Below, one piece after another: positions 41,296-51,779 of a DNA stretch of 64,000 bases. Where the stretch lies: contig CAJTYW010000005.1 in NCBI GenBank assembly GCA_910583995.1, forward strand, positions 66,259 to 130,258, in the 5' to 3' direction. Under the pieces are notes generated by a model. The model was not told the DNA's origin. It was given only the letters and a program-made list of their open reading frames with translations, and searched no databases. This stretch comes from an uncultured Christensenella sp. Its GTDB lineage: Bacteria; Bacillota; Clostridia; Christensenellales; UBA3700. Numbering within the stretch: the first letter of the stretch is position 1; each line of letters opens with the position of its first letter. Made by a program: the position numbers and the translations under genes.

Positions 41296-43626
41296 ATGAG
41301 AATTAATATCGTAGAAAACTGGAATGTAAAGAGCAAGAAAGATAAGAGCAGGGAGAACATCAGCATTCCGTACGCTTATTCTGTTGAAGAAGGCAAAAAT
41401 AGCAAGAAAAAGATTAGGTTTACAAAACAATTCAAAATCAATGCTAAAAAAGGCGATGCAGATGCTGCTAAAAAACGCCGTTATGTTTTGGAATTTGAAG
41501 GTATCTGTGCTAACTGCACTATTGAATTAAATGGTAGAAAAATTGGGGAACATAAAGGTAGTTTCTTACCATTTTCAATTGATATCACACCTGTTATTCT
41601 TTTCAATGAAAAAAATAAACTACTTATTGTTGTAGATAATAACCCTAATAATAACATTTTAGGTTGTTCTAAAACAAGCAAAAACTTGTATGAAAACTTT
41701 GTTGGTATTATCAGAGATGTTTGGCTAAATATCATTGAAAAAGAAAGTTTTTCTACAACTATGAATGAAAAGGAATGCCACGACAATTGCTTTATCTATC
41801 AAGAAAAAGTTGTTGAAGATGGTGTGCCAAATTACTATTTGTGTGCAGATTGTGGTATTAACTTTATTGAGTCACCAAACGAAATGTATGTTATTGCAAC
41901 TCTTGCAGATAGTGCAAAAAATATAATTTCTCGTACAAAATTTAAATATAATTCAGATATTAAAGAAGACGGATTTATGGTTAAAGTTCCGGTACCTGAT
42001 GCTATTTTATGGTCACCTGAATTCCCATATATGTATTATTTAAGACTTGAGTTATTCTCAAAAGATATGGTTACAGGCGAGTATGTGGTTGTTGACCAAA
42101 GAATTTATAAAAAAGGTATTCGTGAATTTAGCGTTAAAGACGGCAAGTTCTATGTAAATGGCGAAGAAACAAGAATCAAAGGTGTTTGTCACCACCAAGT
42201 TTACCCTGTTATAGGTATGACAACTTCTCGCAGAGCGGAATTCCGTGAGATTTTAAAACTTAAAAATGCAGGCTTTAATACTATAAGATTAGTTAACTAT
42301 CCTGCATCAAAAGAGTTTTACGAAGCTTGTGACACATTGGGTATGTTGGTTATCAACTGCGTTCCTAACAATGGAGGTTTTTATAACACACCTGAATTTA
42401 TCGAAAGTGTAAAAAATACTTTTTCTGAACTTGCTTATCGTGACAGAAACTGCACAAGTATAGCAATGTGGGAAGCATCAATCGGTGATTTCACTGCAAA
42501 AGACGGCTTGACAGACGATTTGATTAAGGAATGTATTGAGATTGTTAAATCTATATTCCCACACGGAAAAGCACCACTTATCATTGGTGACACTTCAACA
42601 AGACCTGAAACAGCTGCAACTTTAGGATATGATATTGCATATTGTTCATATAATCAAAAAACTAGATTGCCTGAAAATATTCCGGGTATGCCTGCATATT
42701 TGATTGGTAGCTTTGGTTTAGATGGCTATAAGTATGACAAAAAAGACAAAAAAATGTCTTATGAGCAAAAAATGGCTGAACAAGCTTGGGCATATCAATT
42801 TATCCTTAACCAAAACGCAACACACGAAAACTTTATCGGTGCAATTGCAGCACAAGATGTTGACTATTCTAATGGTAAAGACAAAATGGTTATGGGTCTT
42901 ATGAACGAATATCGTTTGCCTAAAACTGCGTACTATTTCTTCCAATCACAAGATATCGCAGCTAAACCAATGGTATATATACCACACCCTAAGCTAGCTA
43001 CACTTATTGATAATATGCAAGTTTATACAAACTGCGATACTATCAAGGTTTATATCAATGACGAGCTAACAGCTACTTATCCTGTTAAGAAAGGTGCTAC
43101 AACTCCTTATTATATGCCTGACTATAAGACTACTCAAAAAGCTGAGTATGCAGACTATATCAAGCAACAAATCAATATGGGTAATAACGAGTTCTTAGAC
43201 CACCCACCAGTATCTTTGGGCGATAGCTTGAAAAATATCGGTGATAAGGCAGTAAGAGTTGACGGCTTAATCGATGGTCAAATCGTTAGAAGTATGACTG
43301 TTAACAATAGCGACGTTCCTTATAAATTGAGAATATTTGTTGACTATGGTGGCATTGCACTTGCAAATGACGAAAGAGACTTTGTATTTGTTCACGTAGC
43401 ACTTATTGACGATACAGGTAATATTGTTAGCCGCGACGGGGAGAGAATTACTCTATCAATCAAAGGTGGTAATATTATTAACTATAGCGAGTCAAAGACT
43501 ATCGGTGGTGTATCATCTTATATGGTAAGAGCTTTTGAAGGCACAGACAGAGTATTGTTGAAAGCTATAAGTAAAGGCAAGACTGATATTAAAGAAGCTT
43601 ATGCTAAAATTATTATTAAGCCTTAA
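41296..43626 (+). CDS. Glycoside hydrolase family 2-fold protein lacking catalytic Glu residues
   Basis: 776 aa, no signal peptide, so cytosolic. An N-terminal jelly-roll (about 25-155, with ELNGRKIGEHKGSFLPF), an Ig-like domain and a TIM barrel (about 285-560, starting FYVNGEETRIKGVCHHQ) follow GH2 order; beta domains end the protein. At the acid/base site the family pattern W-x-x-S-x-N-E reads MWEASIGDF (about 390-398), and at the nucleophile site E-Y/F-G reads GSFG (about 470-473). Both Glu are replaced. It may bind a glycan, act as a scaffold, or be a diverged enzyme. Its own extended promoter and terminator argue that it is expressed. Confidence 0.8.
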   Translation: MRINIVENWNVKSKKDKSRENISIPYAYSVEEGKNSKKKIRFTKQFKINAKKGDADAAKKRRYVLEFEGICANCTIELNGRKIGEHKGSFLPFSIDITPVILFNEKNKLLIVVDNNPNNNILGCSKTSKNLYENFVGIIRDVWLNIIEKESFSTTMNEKECHDNCFIYQEKVVEDGVPNYYLCADCGINFIESPNEMYVIATLADSAKNIISRTKFKYNSDIKEDGFMVKVPVPDAILWSPEFPYMYYLRLELFSKDMVTGEYVVVDQRIYKKGIREFSVKDGKFYVNGEETRIKGVCHHQVYPVIGMTTSRRAEFREILKLKNAGFNTIRLVNYPASKEFYEACDTLGMLVINCVPNNGGFYNTPEFIESVKNTFSELAYRDRNCTSIAMWEASIGDFTAKDGLTDDLIKECIEIVKSIFPHGKAPLIIGDTSTRPETAATLGYDIAYCSYNQKTRLPENIPGMPAYLIGSFGLDGYKYDKKDKKMSYEQKMAEQAWAYQFILNQNATHENFIGAIAAQDVDYSNGKDKMVMGLMNEYRLPKTAYYFFQSQDIAAKPMVYIPHPKLATLIDNMQVYTNCDTIKVYINDELTATYPVKKGATTPYYMPDYKTTQKAEYADYIKQQINMGNNEFLDHPPVSLGDSLKNIGDKAVRVDGLIDGQIVRSMTVNNSDVPYKLRIFVDYGGIALANDERDFVFVHVALIDDTGNIVSRDGERITLSIKGGNIINYSESKTIGGVSSYMVRAFEGTDRVLLKAISKGKTDIKEAYAKIIIKP

Positions 43627-43645
43627 TTAAATTAAAAACAAAAAT

Positions 43646-43672
43646 AAAAGCACTGCAAAATGCAGTGCTTTT
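43646..43672 (+). terminator. Intrinsic terminator of the GH2-fold gene
   Basis: AAAAGCACTGCA, AAA loop, TGCAGTGCTTTT. Confidence 0.85.
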
Positions 43673-43925
43673 GAATTATAAACATATTATTAATATTATA
43701 ACTATAGGAAGTAAATTTTAATTGGCATTAAAATTTCATATTGCTAACGCAATAAACCTGCTGTCGCAAGTACTTCTATTTTGAAAAATCGTCAGTTACT
43801 GCAAAATGTGGTTTCGACCCGCTTTGCGATAACTTCCAATTTTGTAATTATATTAATCACCTTTTTAAAAACTGATAAGAATAATAGTAAATAAAATTTT
43901 TAGTATTATATAAAAGTTTATAAAT
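43673..43925. other. Noncoding gap with a GC-richer patch
   Basis: No open frame of note. About 43740-43845 is visibly less AT-rich than its surroundings and contains ATTGC-TAAC-GCAAT and GGT-TTCG-ACC turns. It could be a small RNA or a decayed sequence; no family is recognised and no promoter is clear. Confidence 0.25.
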
Positions 43926-43957
43926 TAAAAAAGCAACAGACAAAATCTGTTGCTTTT
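43926..43957 (-). terminator. Intrinsic terminator of the 288-aa lipoprotein gene
   Basis: Minus strand: AAAAGCAACAGA, 5-nt loop, TCTGTTGCTTTT, then TT. Confidence 0.85.
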
Positions 43958-43965
43958 GGTTTTTT

Positions 43966-44832
43966 TTAGTTACAAGAGTATGCGGAAATTTTATATTCCA
44001 TTTGACCTTCTGTAATAATCAAAGGTACTCTTTCATTTTTTAGTTCAATGCCATTAAAGTTTTTATTACCTTCACGAGATATAAGTGCTGTAAATGGTGT
44101 GCCACTACCTGGGAAAGTTTGGTTAAGCTTAATACTTATCAAATCTGCTTTAATGCCGTCAACATCTTCACCAAATACTTTATAAACTTGGTTTAAAGCA
44201 CTGCTTGCGATAGTCAATGTTTTCATACTATAGTCAGCTGTACTAAAAACTTTTGTAGTTAAAGATGAAAAATTATTGCTTATATAACTACTTCTTGCAA
44301 TGTGATATAACATTAAATTATCATAAAAAGGACTTTTAATCCATTTGCCTACTTTAACATTTCCGCTTTTTTTAACTCCGTCAAAATCTGTTTCATAAAA
44401 GCATTTTTCTTCTTTATAAGAAATTTTGGTTATTTGAACAGTGTCTTTTGCAGGGCTATTATTTTCATATCCTTTGACAGATGTCTTTTTATAGCTTGCA
44501 ATAGGCTCAAAAGAAGATTTAAAAGCAACTTGAGCTTCCATAACACTTCCGTCTTCAAGAGTAGTTACAATGTCTACAAAAGTGCCTGAAAAATTATTTA
44601 TTTCATCACCGCCAACTTTAACTGTGCCGTCGGTTACTCTTTTAGTAGTTGTTGTGCTTGTACCTTTTATCACTGTTTTATCGCTTAGCGTTCTTGTAAC
44701 ATTATAAGTAATAACTTCGTTGTTTGCCCAAGGGTCGGATAAAATTTTGTGTGGTGGCTTGCTCACACAGCCTGCAAGAAGTGCTGTAAGTGCAACAATT
44801 ACCAAAACAAGCAATAATATTTTCTTTTTCAT
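43966..44832 (-). CDS. Putative lipoprotein, 288 aa
   Basis: A lipoprotein signal peptide (basic start, hydrophobic stretch, lipobox LLAGC near residue 22) predicts a membrane-anchored extracellular protein. The rest is beta-rich and Thr/Ser/Lys-rich. It may resemble DUF3108-like beta-barrel folds, but I am not confident. ACGAGGT precedes the ATG. It is monocistronic with a good promoter (44897-44925) and terminator. Function unknown. Confidence 0.75.
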   Translation of the reverse strand: MKKKILLLVLVIVALTALLAGCVSKPPHKILSDPWANNEVITYNVTRTLSDKTVIKGTSTTTTKRVTDGTVKVGGDEINNFSGTFVDIVTTLEDGSVMEAQVAFKSSFEPIASYKKTSVKGYENNSPAKDTVQITKISYKEEKCFYETDFDGVKKSGNVKVGKWIKSPFYDNLMLYHIARSSYISNNFSSLTTKVFSTADYSMKTLTIASSALNQVYKVFGEDVDGIKADLISIKLNQTFPGSGTPFTALISREGNKNFNGIELKNERVPLIITEGQMEYKISAYSCN

Positions 44833-44896
44833 ATATACCTCGTGGTTAAAATCTTGTTAAATATTAAAATTAAATATAAATTTTTACATTGACATT

Positions 44897-44925
44897 ATTA
44901 TATCATAATTGTTACCACCTTGCAA
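44897..44925 (-). promoter_or_regulatory. Promoter of the 288-aa lipoprotein gene
   Basis: Minus strand: TTGCAA (44925-44920), 17-nt spacer, TATAAT (44902-44897). Confidence 0.75.
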
Positions 44926-45014
44926 GTGTTGAAACAATTATAATCAAAGTTTAACATATTTTTATAAAAAATACAATTACTTTGGTGATATATTGTAAAA
45001 ATCTTTAAAAATAA

Positions 45015-45043
45015 TTGAAAGCGAACATATTTCGTGTTATAAT
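45015..45043 (+). promoter_or_regulatory. Promoter of addBA
   Basis: TTGAAA (45015-45020), 17-nt spacer, extended -10 TGTTATAAT (hexamer 45038-45043). Confidence 0.75.
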
Positions 45044-45083
45044 AAAAAGGTAATTAAAAGCTTCAAATTTGACAGGAGATAGT

Positions 45084-48000
45084 ATGTCTGTAAAAGTTGT
45101 TTTTGGAAAAACTTATTCAGTAGTTCGGGAAAGTGTTGCGCTAGATATTGAAAAAAATATGTCGCTTGACATTAAAAATTATGTTATCCTTCCTGATAGT
45201 AGTGTAAGTGTCTGCAAGAAAGAGTTGTTAAAACTTTTTAAGCAGGACAGCTTTTTTAATGTCAAAATTTTAAGTCTTACTGCGCTGAGCAAAGAGTTGT
45301 TTAAAACTGACAAAAAAACTATATCAAAAGAGCAAGGCTTATTGTTATTTAAAAAAATAGTAAATGACAAAAAGGACGAATTAAAAGCTTTTAATAAAAT
45401 CACAAATAATGATGGTGCTGTAAAAAAGCTATTTGATGCGGTAAATAGCCTTGCAGAAAGTGATATTACTCCACAAAAGCTAAGTAATGCAGGATTAAAT
45501 TTAGGCGGTATTTTAGGGGATAAAACGCAGGATATTGCACTTTTGTACAAAGAGTATTATAGCTTTTTATCCAATAATTTTACAGACAAAATTATATTGT
45601 TAAATGACTTTTCCGATTGGCTAAGCAAACAAAATAAAATTGAAAATTGCAATTTTTATTTTTTGGATTTTAGCTTAATTAACGCTATAGAATTAAGAGT
45701 AATAACCAATTTATCTAAACTTGAAAATGCTGTAATTATAGGTGTTGTTTGCAATGAAAACAGTGATAATAAACGCATTTACCCACGATTTTTGAAAGAT
45801 TATTGTGCAAAAATTAAAAGCAATATTGTGTTTGAAGAGTGTGCTTTGCCAAAAGATTACTCTACAGATAAAGCAATCTTATTAGATAACTTGTATGGTT
45901 ATAGCACAATAAGTGATTATAAATCTAATGGCGATTACAGCCTTCGCTTTGCGGAAAATATCCCGCTTGAAGTTAAAGGTATTGCCCGCGAGATAAGAAG
46001 GGAAATTGTAGAGAACGGAAAAAGATATAAAGATATAGCAATTTTATGCCCAGATATAAATAGCTATAAAAAAGATATAAAAAGGCAGTTTGAGATTTTT
46101 GAAATACCTTACTTTATGGAGTGCAAAAATGAGCTTGAATCTTTTGCCGTAGTTAGGTTACTTTCAGATGCTATTGCTTGCATTGAAAGCAATTTTGAGA
46201 ATACAAAACTTTTAACATTCAGCAAAAATATCTTGCTTGATATTGATAAGGATAAGATAAACAAATTTGAGCTTTATGTCCAAAAGTATAACATTGACGG
46301 GGATAAATTTGTAAACAACTTTACCCAAGGTATGGGCGATGCTTTTTATAACGATGCAAACTTTGTTCGTGAGACAATATTAAACTTGCTTGACCTTATA
46401 AAATGTAATAAACTTGATAGCAGTGGGGATAAAGTAAATAAAATTTATGATTTTTATAACAAAGTATTTGAAAATAAAAGTTATGAAGAATATTTAAATA
46501 TATTGCTTATAAAAGAGAATGTACAAACAAAGCAACAAGCGGAACTTGCATACAATAAGCTTTTAGATATTATAAAAAGCGTGCAGGAAATGCAAAATTA
46601 TTGCGGAGACGATATTTATAAGCAAATATTGAGCATAGTTCATAATGCTCAAATAGGCGTAAGTAAAAGGCACATTGATAGCGTATTTATAACAAGCAAC
46701 AGCAAGCAAATTTATGCTGCAGATATTTTGTTTATAATAGGTGCAAATGATGGAGTAATGGTTAAGGAAAGTAGCGAAATAGCACTTTACACATATAATG
46801 AGCTTGAAAGGCTTGAGAGAGAAGGAATTTGCTTTAAACCAAATATTTACGATATAAATTACAATGAAAAATTTGAAGCAGTACAATTATCTCAACAAGG
46901 TAAAAAAGTAGTTATAAGCTACAATCAAGCAACTGGCGAGCCATCGCTTTTTGTAAAAAATATTGGAGAATTACTAAATATAAAACCAAGTTTATTGATA
47001 AATGATAACAATAAAATTGGTATGAAAATTTGCGATTATGCTGTAAAAATCGGTACTAAAACCAACGCAAAGCAAGAATTATCTAATTATTACAGCGAAA
47101 GAATGCGTGGTATAGCCACAGGTGACGAAGAAGTATTTGACTACCTATACACTAAATTGCAAGGCGAGTATAAATACCAAAACTTGATAAAAGAAAAAGA
47201 CTTTAAGTATACTAAGCCTAACAAACTAGCGTGGGCAAAAAATGGGGATAAAACATTTATCGGTGTATCAAGTATTGAAAGATATTTTTCCTGCCCATTC
47301 AAGTTTTATTGCGAAAGAACTTTAAAATTAAAGCCTGTACAAAAGGGTGGTATGGACTCACTTATTGTGGGAACTTTTGTTCATAGAATACTTGAAAAGT
47401 TTTTTAAAAAGTACAAGCAATTTGATATGTCTAAAAGCGAACTTGAAAATATCTCAAACACATTGTGTGAGCAAACGCTATTAGAAAAAGATTATCAAGC
47501 TTTGGCATTATCAACTAGCAAAGTGGTATTGCAAAACTCATTATTTAAAAAAGTTAGCTTTATTTTGACAAAGCTTGTACAAGTTGCTAAAAGAAGTGAT
47601 TTTGAAACAGCAAAAACAGAGCTTACTTTTGGGTTTGATTATTCCGAGCTTCCGCCTTATGAAATTAACGCCAATGGCAATAGCTATTTTATACGCGGAA
47701 AGATAGACAGAATAGACAAATTCGGTGATTACTTTGCTGTGATAGACTACAAGTCAAGCAGTTCGGTTAAATATGGCTTAAAAGAAGTATATTATGGCGA
47801 CAGAGTGCAACTTTTGATATATCTTAATGCAGTAATGGCAAAAGCGGGCTATGAGCCGTTTGCCTTGCTTTATATGCCACTTCCTTACACTTATAACAAG
47901 GAAGATAAAAGTGGTGTATTTAAGTATTCGGGATTACTTAGGAATTTAGATGATGCAATTACACATTTTGATAATGGCTTTGGGGATAAAAAAATATCTT

Positions 48001-48278
48001 CTATATCAGTATCACTAAGTAAAGAAGGCGAAATCAAGGATAAAGGGCTTTTATCAAAAGAAGAGTTATTGATATTAAGAGAATACGCCAATAAAGTGGT
48101 TGCAAAAGCGATTGAAGAGATTGAAAGTGGTTATATCCAAGCAAAACCTACAAGTTGCGATGGCTGTGACTTTGGATTGATTTGTTTAAACAAAAACAAC
48201 CCGTTAAATATGCGTACAAAATGCTCAAGCAGTAGTTTTTCAGTAACAGGAGAAAATGTACAAGATGGCGAAGATTAA
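45084..48278 (+). CDS. addB: ATP-dependent nuclease subunit B
   Basis: 1064 aa. The N-terminal region is diverged and inactive-helicase-like, as usual for AddB. The C-terminal RecB-type nuclease domain (about 735-1060) carries FIRGKIDRIDKFGDYFAVID and the catalytic DYKSSS. Four Cys arranged as C...C-x2-C-x5-C (FSCPFKFYC near 736; CDGCDFGLIC near 1024-1033) match the 4Fe-4S clasp of AddB. It works with AddA to resect double-strand breaks up to a Chi site. The ATG at 45084 has AGGAGA 5 nt before it; an upstream in-frame TTG lies before this RBS. Overlaps addA by 23 nt. Confidence 0.92.
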   Translation: MSVKVVFGKTYSVVRESVALDIEKNMSLDIKNYVILPDSSVSVCKKELLKLFKQDSFFNVKILSLTALSKELFKTDKKTISKEQGLLLFKKIVNDKKDELKAFNKITNNDGAVKKLFDAVNSLAESDITPQKLSNAGLNLGGILGDKTQDIALLYKEYYSFLSNNFTDKIILLNDFSDWLSKQNKIENCNFYFLDFSLINAIELRVITNLSKLENAVIIGVVCNENSDNKRIYPRFLKDYCAKIKSNIVFEECALPKDYSTDKAILLDNLYGYSTISDYKSNGDYSLRFAENIPLEVKGIAREIRREIVENGKRYKDIAILCPDINSYKKDIKRQFEIFEIPYFMECKNELESFAVVRLLSDAIACIESNFENTKLLTFSKNILLDIDKDKINKFELYVQKYNIDGDKFVNNFTQGMGDAFYNDANFVRETILNLLDLIKCNKLDSSGDKVNKIYDFYNKVFENKSYEEYLNILLIKENVQTKQQAELAYNKLLDIIKSVQEMQNYCGDDIYKQILSIVHNAQIGVSKRHIDSVFITSNSKQIYAADILFIIGANDGVMVKESSEIALYTYNELERLEREGICFKPNIYDINYNEKFEAVQLSQQGKKVVISYNQATGEPSLFVKNIGELLNIKPSLLINDNNKIGMKICDYAVKIGTKTNAKQELSNYYSERMRGIATGDEEVFDYLYTKLQGEYKYQNLIKEKDFKYTKPNKLAWAKNGDKTFIGVSSIERYFSCPFKFYCERTLKLKPVQKGGMDSLIVGTFVHRILEKFFKKYKQFDMSKSELENISNTLCEQTLLEKDYQALALSTSKVVLQNSLFKKVSFILTKLVQVAKRSDFETAKTELTFGFDYSELPPYEINANGNSYFIRGKIDRIDKFGDYFAVIDYKSSSSVKYGLKEVYYGDRVQLLIYLNAVMAKAGYEPFALLYMPLPYTYNKEDKSGVFKYSGLLRNLDDAITHFDNGFGDKKISSISVSLSKEGEIKDKGLLSKEELLILREYANKVVAKAIEEIESGYIQAKPTSCDGCDFGLICLNKNNPLNMRTKCSSSSFSVTGENVQDGED

Positions 48279-51200
48279 GTTTAACCCGTCACAAGAAAAA
48301 ATTATAAACCATAGAGAAGGTAATATGATTGTTGCTGCCTCCGCTGGCAGTGGCAAAACTACTGTTATGCTTGAGCGAGTAATAAGGATTGTACAAGAAG
48401 GCACACCTATTGACAGAATAGTTATACTTGCCTTTAACAATTCCATTGCTGCGGAAATACGTGGAAAAATGTATGCAAGCCTAGTTGAAAAATTAAATGA
48501 CGAAAGCTGTACCGCTAAAGAATTTATTAAGGAACAAATTGACAGATTGCCATTTTGTAATATTATAACAAACGATTCTTACTGCAAAGGCAGGTCTAGT
48601 GAATTTTTTCAAATATTAGGTATAGACCCAAATGCAGATATTTTGGGAGATGTGGAAAAAAACATTTTATTCCGCAAAAATTTTGATTTAGCACTAAATG
48701 AGTTTAAAGAAAGTGCAAATGGAGAAATATTTGAATTATCGCTTAAGTTTGGCGGAGACTCAAAACTATTTGACACTATTAATATTATAAATAGTTATGT
48801 TTCCACTCAAGCAGGTGGTATGGAATGGCTTAATAGCGTTGTCAATGGTGTTTACACTCAAAATATTACTAAATCAACTATAATGGATTACTTATTTGAG
48901 CTAGTTACAGTAAGACTTAATTACACAACAAAACTACTTGCTGAGATAGTAGAAATCTTTAAAGGTTACCCTGAAAAGTCAGAAGTATATAGTGGTTATA
49001 TCGAGTTTTTTAATGAGCTAAAGAATGTAAAAGATTATGATAACTTTTACAAAATGATAAATGCTTTTACGCTTATACCAAAACAAAAGCCATGCAAAAA
49101 ATATGAAATTGATTGGGATTTATACAAACAATTAAATGATGATTTGAAACTTCAAATAAGTGAATTAAAAGGCAAATTTACAAAGAGTATAGACGAAGTG
49201 CAAAACTTGCACGAGAGTACAATTGGTGATATCAAATTGCTTGTTGAGTTATACAAAAAGACAAAGGAAAACTACGATAATTGCAAAGAGATTTCTGCAA
49301 AATATGACTTTACAGATTTTACTGCAAATTTGATAAAATTGCTAAATAATACCGATATTCAGCGGGAAATTGCAAATAGATACGATTATATTTGTGTTGA
49401 CGAGTACCAAGACACCAACTATGCTCAAGAAGAAATTTATACAAATATTTCAAACGGCAACAACTTGTTTATGGTAGGGGATAGCAAACAAAGTATATAT
49501 CGTTTTAGGCTATCTGAACCTAAAATATTGCTAGAAAAATTTAACGATTATAACCAAAATAAAGAACACGGCGAAACTGTTATGTTAGATAATAATTACC
49601 GCAGTGATAAAGGTATCGTTGAGTTTGTAAATATTATTTTTAACGATATAATGACTAAAGATTTTGGCGGTATTGATTACAAAGAAACCGACCAATTAAA
49701 GTATGGTGCAGACTACAAAATTCCGCCAGTAAAACCGTCTTATGAAATACATATTTTTGATAGTAGTAAGGAAAAACAAGATAAGGAAATAAAAACTTTT
49801 GACAAAGTGTATTCTGTAAAAGATGATGAGTGCGGTGTTGTAGAAATTTCACCATCGTACAAAGAAGGGTTATTTATTGCAAAAAAAATTACAGAAATTG
49901 TTAATAGTTATACTATATATGACCCTAAAATCAAAGATACTAGAAAAGTCCAATTTTCCGACATTGCCTTGCTATCACGCACAGGTACAGACAATGTGCG
50001 AGAAATTGTAAAAGCGTTGCAAGACAATTTTATACCAATAGATATAAGCCCGTTACTGAAAGTAGAAGGGGTGTATGAGATAGAATTAATTAAAGATATT
50101 TTAAGGCTAGTTGTAAATGATATGCAAGACTTGCAGGTAGCAGCAGTATTAGTTAGTTATTTTGTTGGTATGGATTATGATGATTTGCTAGCTTTAAGGG
50201 AAAAATATCCAACTACAGAGTATTTTTGGCAGGCGGTACAAGCTGAAAAGAATAGTAACGAATATGTAATAAAGCTATACTCATTAATCAATGATTTACG
50301 CTTAAAAAGCTCATATATGAGCATAAAAGAACTGGCAGACTATGTTGTGTTTGGATATGGCTTTGATAAATATGTGCTATCTGAAGACGGCGGAGACTAT
50401 AAACTATCCGCAATTAAAACTTACCTTGGAACATTGGAAGATTTGTCTGTAGATTGTAGCCTTTATGAATATGTTAGCACTTTAACTGCGGATAAAATGG
50501 AAATTAAAGGCGGTGCAGACGGAAATACCGTAAAGGCAATGACAATTCATAAAAGTAAAGGGCTAGAGTTTCCGGTGGTTTTTGTCTGCAATATAGAAAA
50601 GAAACTTACAATGAAAGGTGGACTATATGCCCCTAAACTTTTGATAAATAAAGATGCAGGTATTGCAATCAATTACTTTGATGAAGATAAAATGGTTGCA
50701 AAAAGAAATCTTGCCTTTGACATTTTAAAGGAAAAAAATCAGTTTGACGATAAGGCAGAAGCAATGAGATTGTTTTATGTTGCACTGACTAGACCGAAAA
50801 ATCACATTATTTTGACAGGAACTGCAAAAGAAAGTGATTTATACGCAAAAAATCCATTTGATATAGATAGTTTTTTGGATTGGATAATGGTAGCTGCAAA
50901 AAATAATTCCGAGCTTAATGACAGGATACAATTTCACAGTGAAGAGATAGATTCTCAAAATGTTATGCAAAGATATTCTTTTTCAAAATACCACGGAAAA
51001 GATATGCCAATTATCGACAAATACATAAATTTTGAGTACTCTCAAAAAAAAGCTGAAAATACTAGTATAAAATACACCGTAACGGAGATAAATAAACAAG
51101 GCGGTAAAAATTACTACCTTGAAGAAGACGAAGAAATCTGTGAAAGTGATTTAGATATTACAATTTTCGACAGAGCAAAAAGGGGGACAAATTACCATAC

Positions 51201-51666
51201 CATTCTTGAAAACATAAATTTTAACGCCAAAACTTGCGATAGTGTGGTTGTGGAGTTAGAAAGAATGGTAAGAGATAATATTATCGCAGCACAAGATTTA
51301 AGTGAGATAGACGTGCAGGAAATTGTATCAATAATGAACACTTCCGTTATGGAATATGCAAGAGCAAACAAGTGTTATAGAGAGCAACCTTTTACTTTGT
51401 ATGTAAACGCAAATGAAGTTATGGACACTGAAATAAAGGATAAGGTGTTTGTGGAAGGTGCTATCGACTTGTTGATTGTGGGCGAAGAAGTGTGGATTGT
51501 AGATTACAAAAAATCTGACGAGCCTTCAGCTATTTTAAAAGAAAGGTATAAAAAACAGCTTGAACTTTACAGCACTGCAGTGCAAAAAGCTATAGGAAGA
51601 AAAGTAAACAAAGCAATGCTGCTTGTAATAGGAAGAAGTGAAGTAATAGATATAAATATTGACTGA
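48256..51666 (+). CDS. addA: ATP-dependent helicase/nuclease subunit A
   Basis: 1136 aa, UvrD-type SF1 helicase plus nuclease. Walker A AASAGSGKTTVMLE is at about 26-39, the DEYQDT Walker B at about 381, motif III MVGDSKQSIYRFR follows, and motif V is AMTIHKSKGLEFPVVF. The nuclease domain near the C-terminus has EGAIDLLIVG and DYKKS (about 1070-1085). It pairs with AddB as the RecBCD counterpart in Firmicutes. Two starts are possible: 48256, very close to AGGAG, or 48265 (MAKIKFNPSQ), about 12 nt after it; the first is listed. Confidence 0.93.
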   Translation: MYKMAKIKFNPSQEKIINHREGNMIVAASAGSGKTTVMLERVIRIVQEGTPIDRIVILAFNNSIAAEIRGKMYASLVEKLNDESCTAKEFIKEQIDRLPFCNIITNDSYCKGRSSEFFQILGIDPNADILGDVEKNILFRKNFDLALNEFKESANGEIFELSLKFGGDSKLFDTINIINSYVSTQAGGMEWLNSVVNGVYTQNITKSTIMDYLFELVTVRLNYTTKLLAEIVEIFKGYPEKSEVYSGYIEFFNELKNVKDYDNFYKMINAFTLIPKQKPCKKYEIDWDLYKQLNDDLKLQISELKGKFTKSIDEVQNLHESTIGDIKLLVELYKKTKENYDNCKEISAKYDFTDFTANLIKLLNNTDIQREIANRYDYICVDEYQDTNYAQEEIYTNISNGNNLFMVGDSKQSIYRFRLSEPKILLEKFNDYNQNKEHGETVMLDNNYRSDKGIVEFVNIIFNDIMTKDFGGIDYKETDQLKYGADYKIPPVKPSYEIHIFDSSKEKQDKEIKTFDKVYSVKDDECGVVEISPSYKEGLFIAKKITEIVNSYTIYDPKIKDTRKVQFSDIALLSRTGTDNVREIVKALQDNFIPIDISPLLKVEGVYEIELIKDILRLVVNDMQDLQVAAVLVSYFVGMDYDDLLALREKYPTTEYFWQAVQAEKNSNEYVIKLYSLINDLRLKSSYMSIKELADYVVFGYGFDKYVLSEDGGDYKLSAIKTYLGTLEDLSVDCSLYEYVSTLTADKMEIKGGADGNTVKAMTIHKSKGLEFPVVFVCNIEKKLTMKGGLYAPKLLINKDAGIAINYFDEDKMVAKRNLAFDILKEKNQFDDKAEAMRLFYVALTRPKNHIILTGTAKESDLYAKNPFDIDSFLDWIMVAAKNNSELNDRIQFHSEEIDSQNVMQRYSFSKYHGKDMPIIDKYINFEYSQKKAENTSIKYTVTEINKQGGKNYYLEEDEEICESDLDITIFDRAKRGTNYHTILENINFNAKTCDSVVVELERMVRDNIIAAQDLSEIDVQEIVSIMNTSVMEYARANKCYREQPFTLYVNANEVMDTEIKDKVFVEGAIDLLIVGEEVWIVDYKKSDEPSAILKERYKKQLELYSTAVQKAIGRKVNKAMLLVIGRSEVIDINID

Positions 51667-51779
51667 CAATAAAATAAAAATTTTAACATTAAAATAACAT
51701 AATAACAAAACAAACCGCCAAAAATCGGCATTAAAATTAAAAAATCGTACTACATAACAACAATTAGGAGAGAAAAAAT

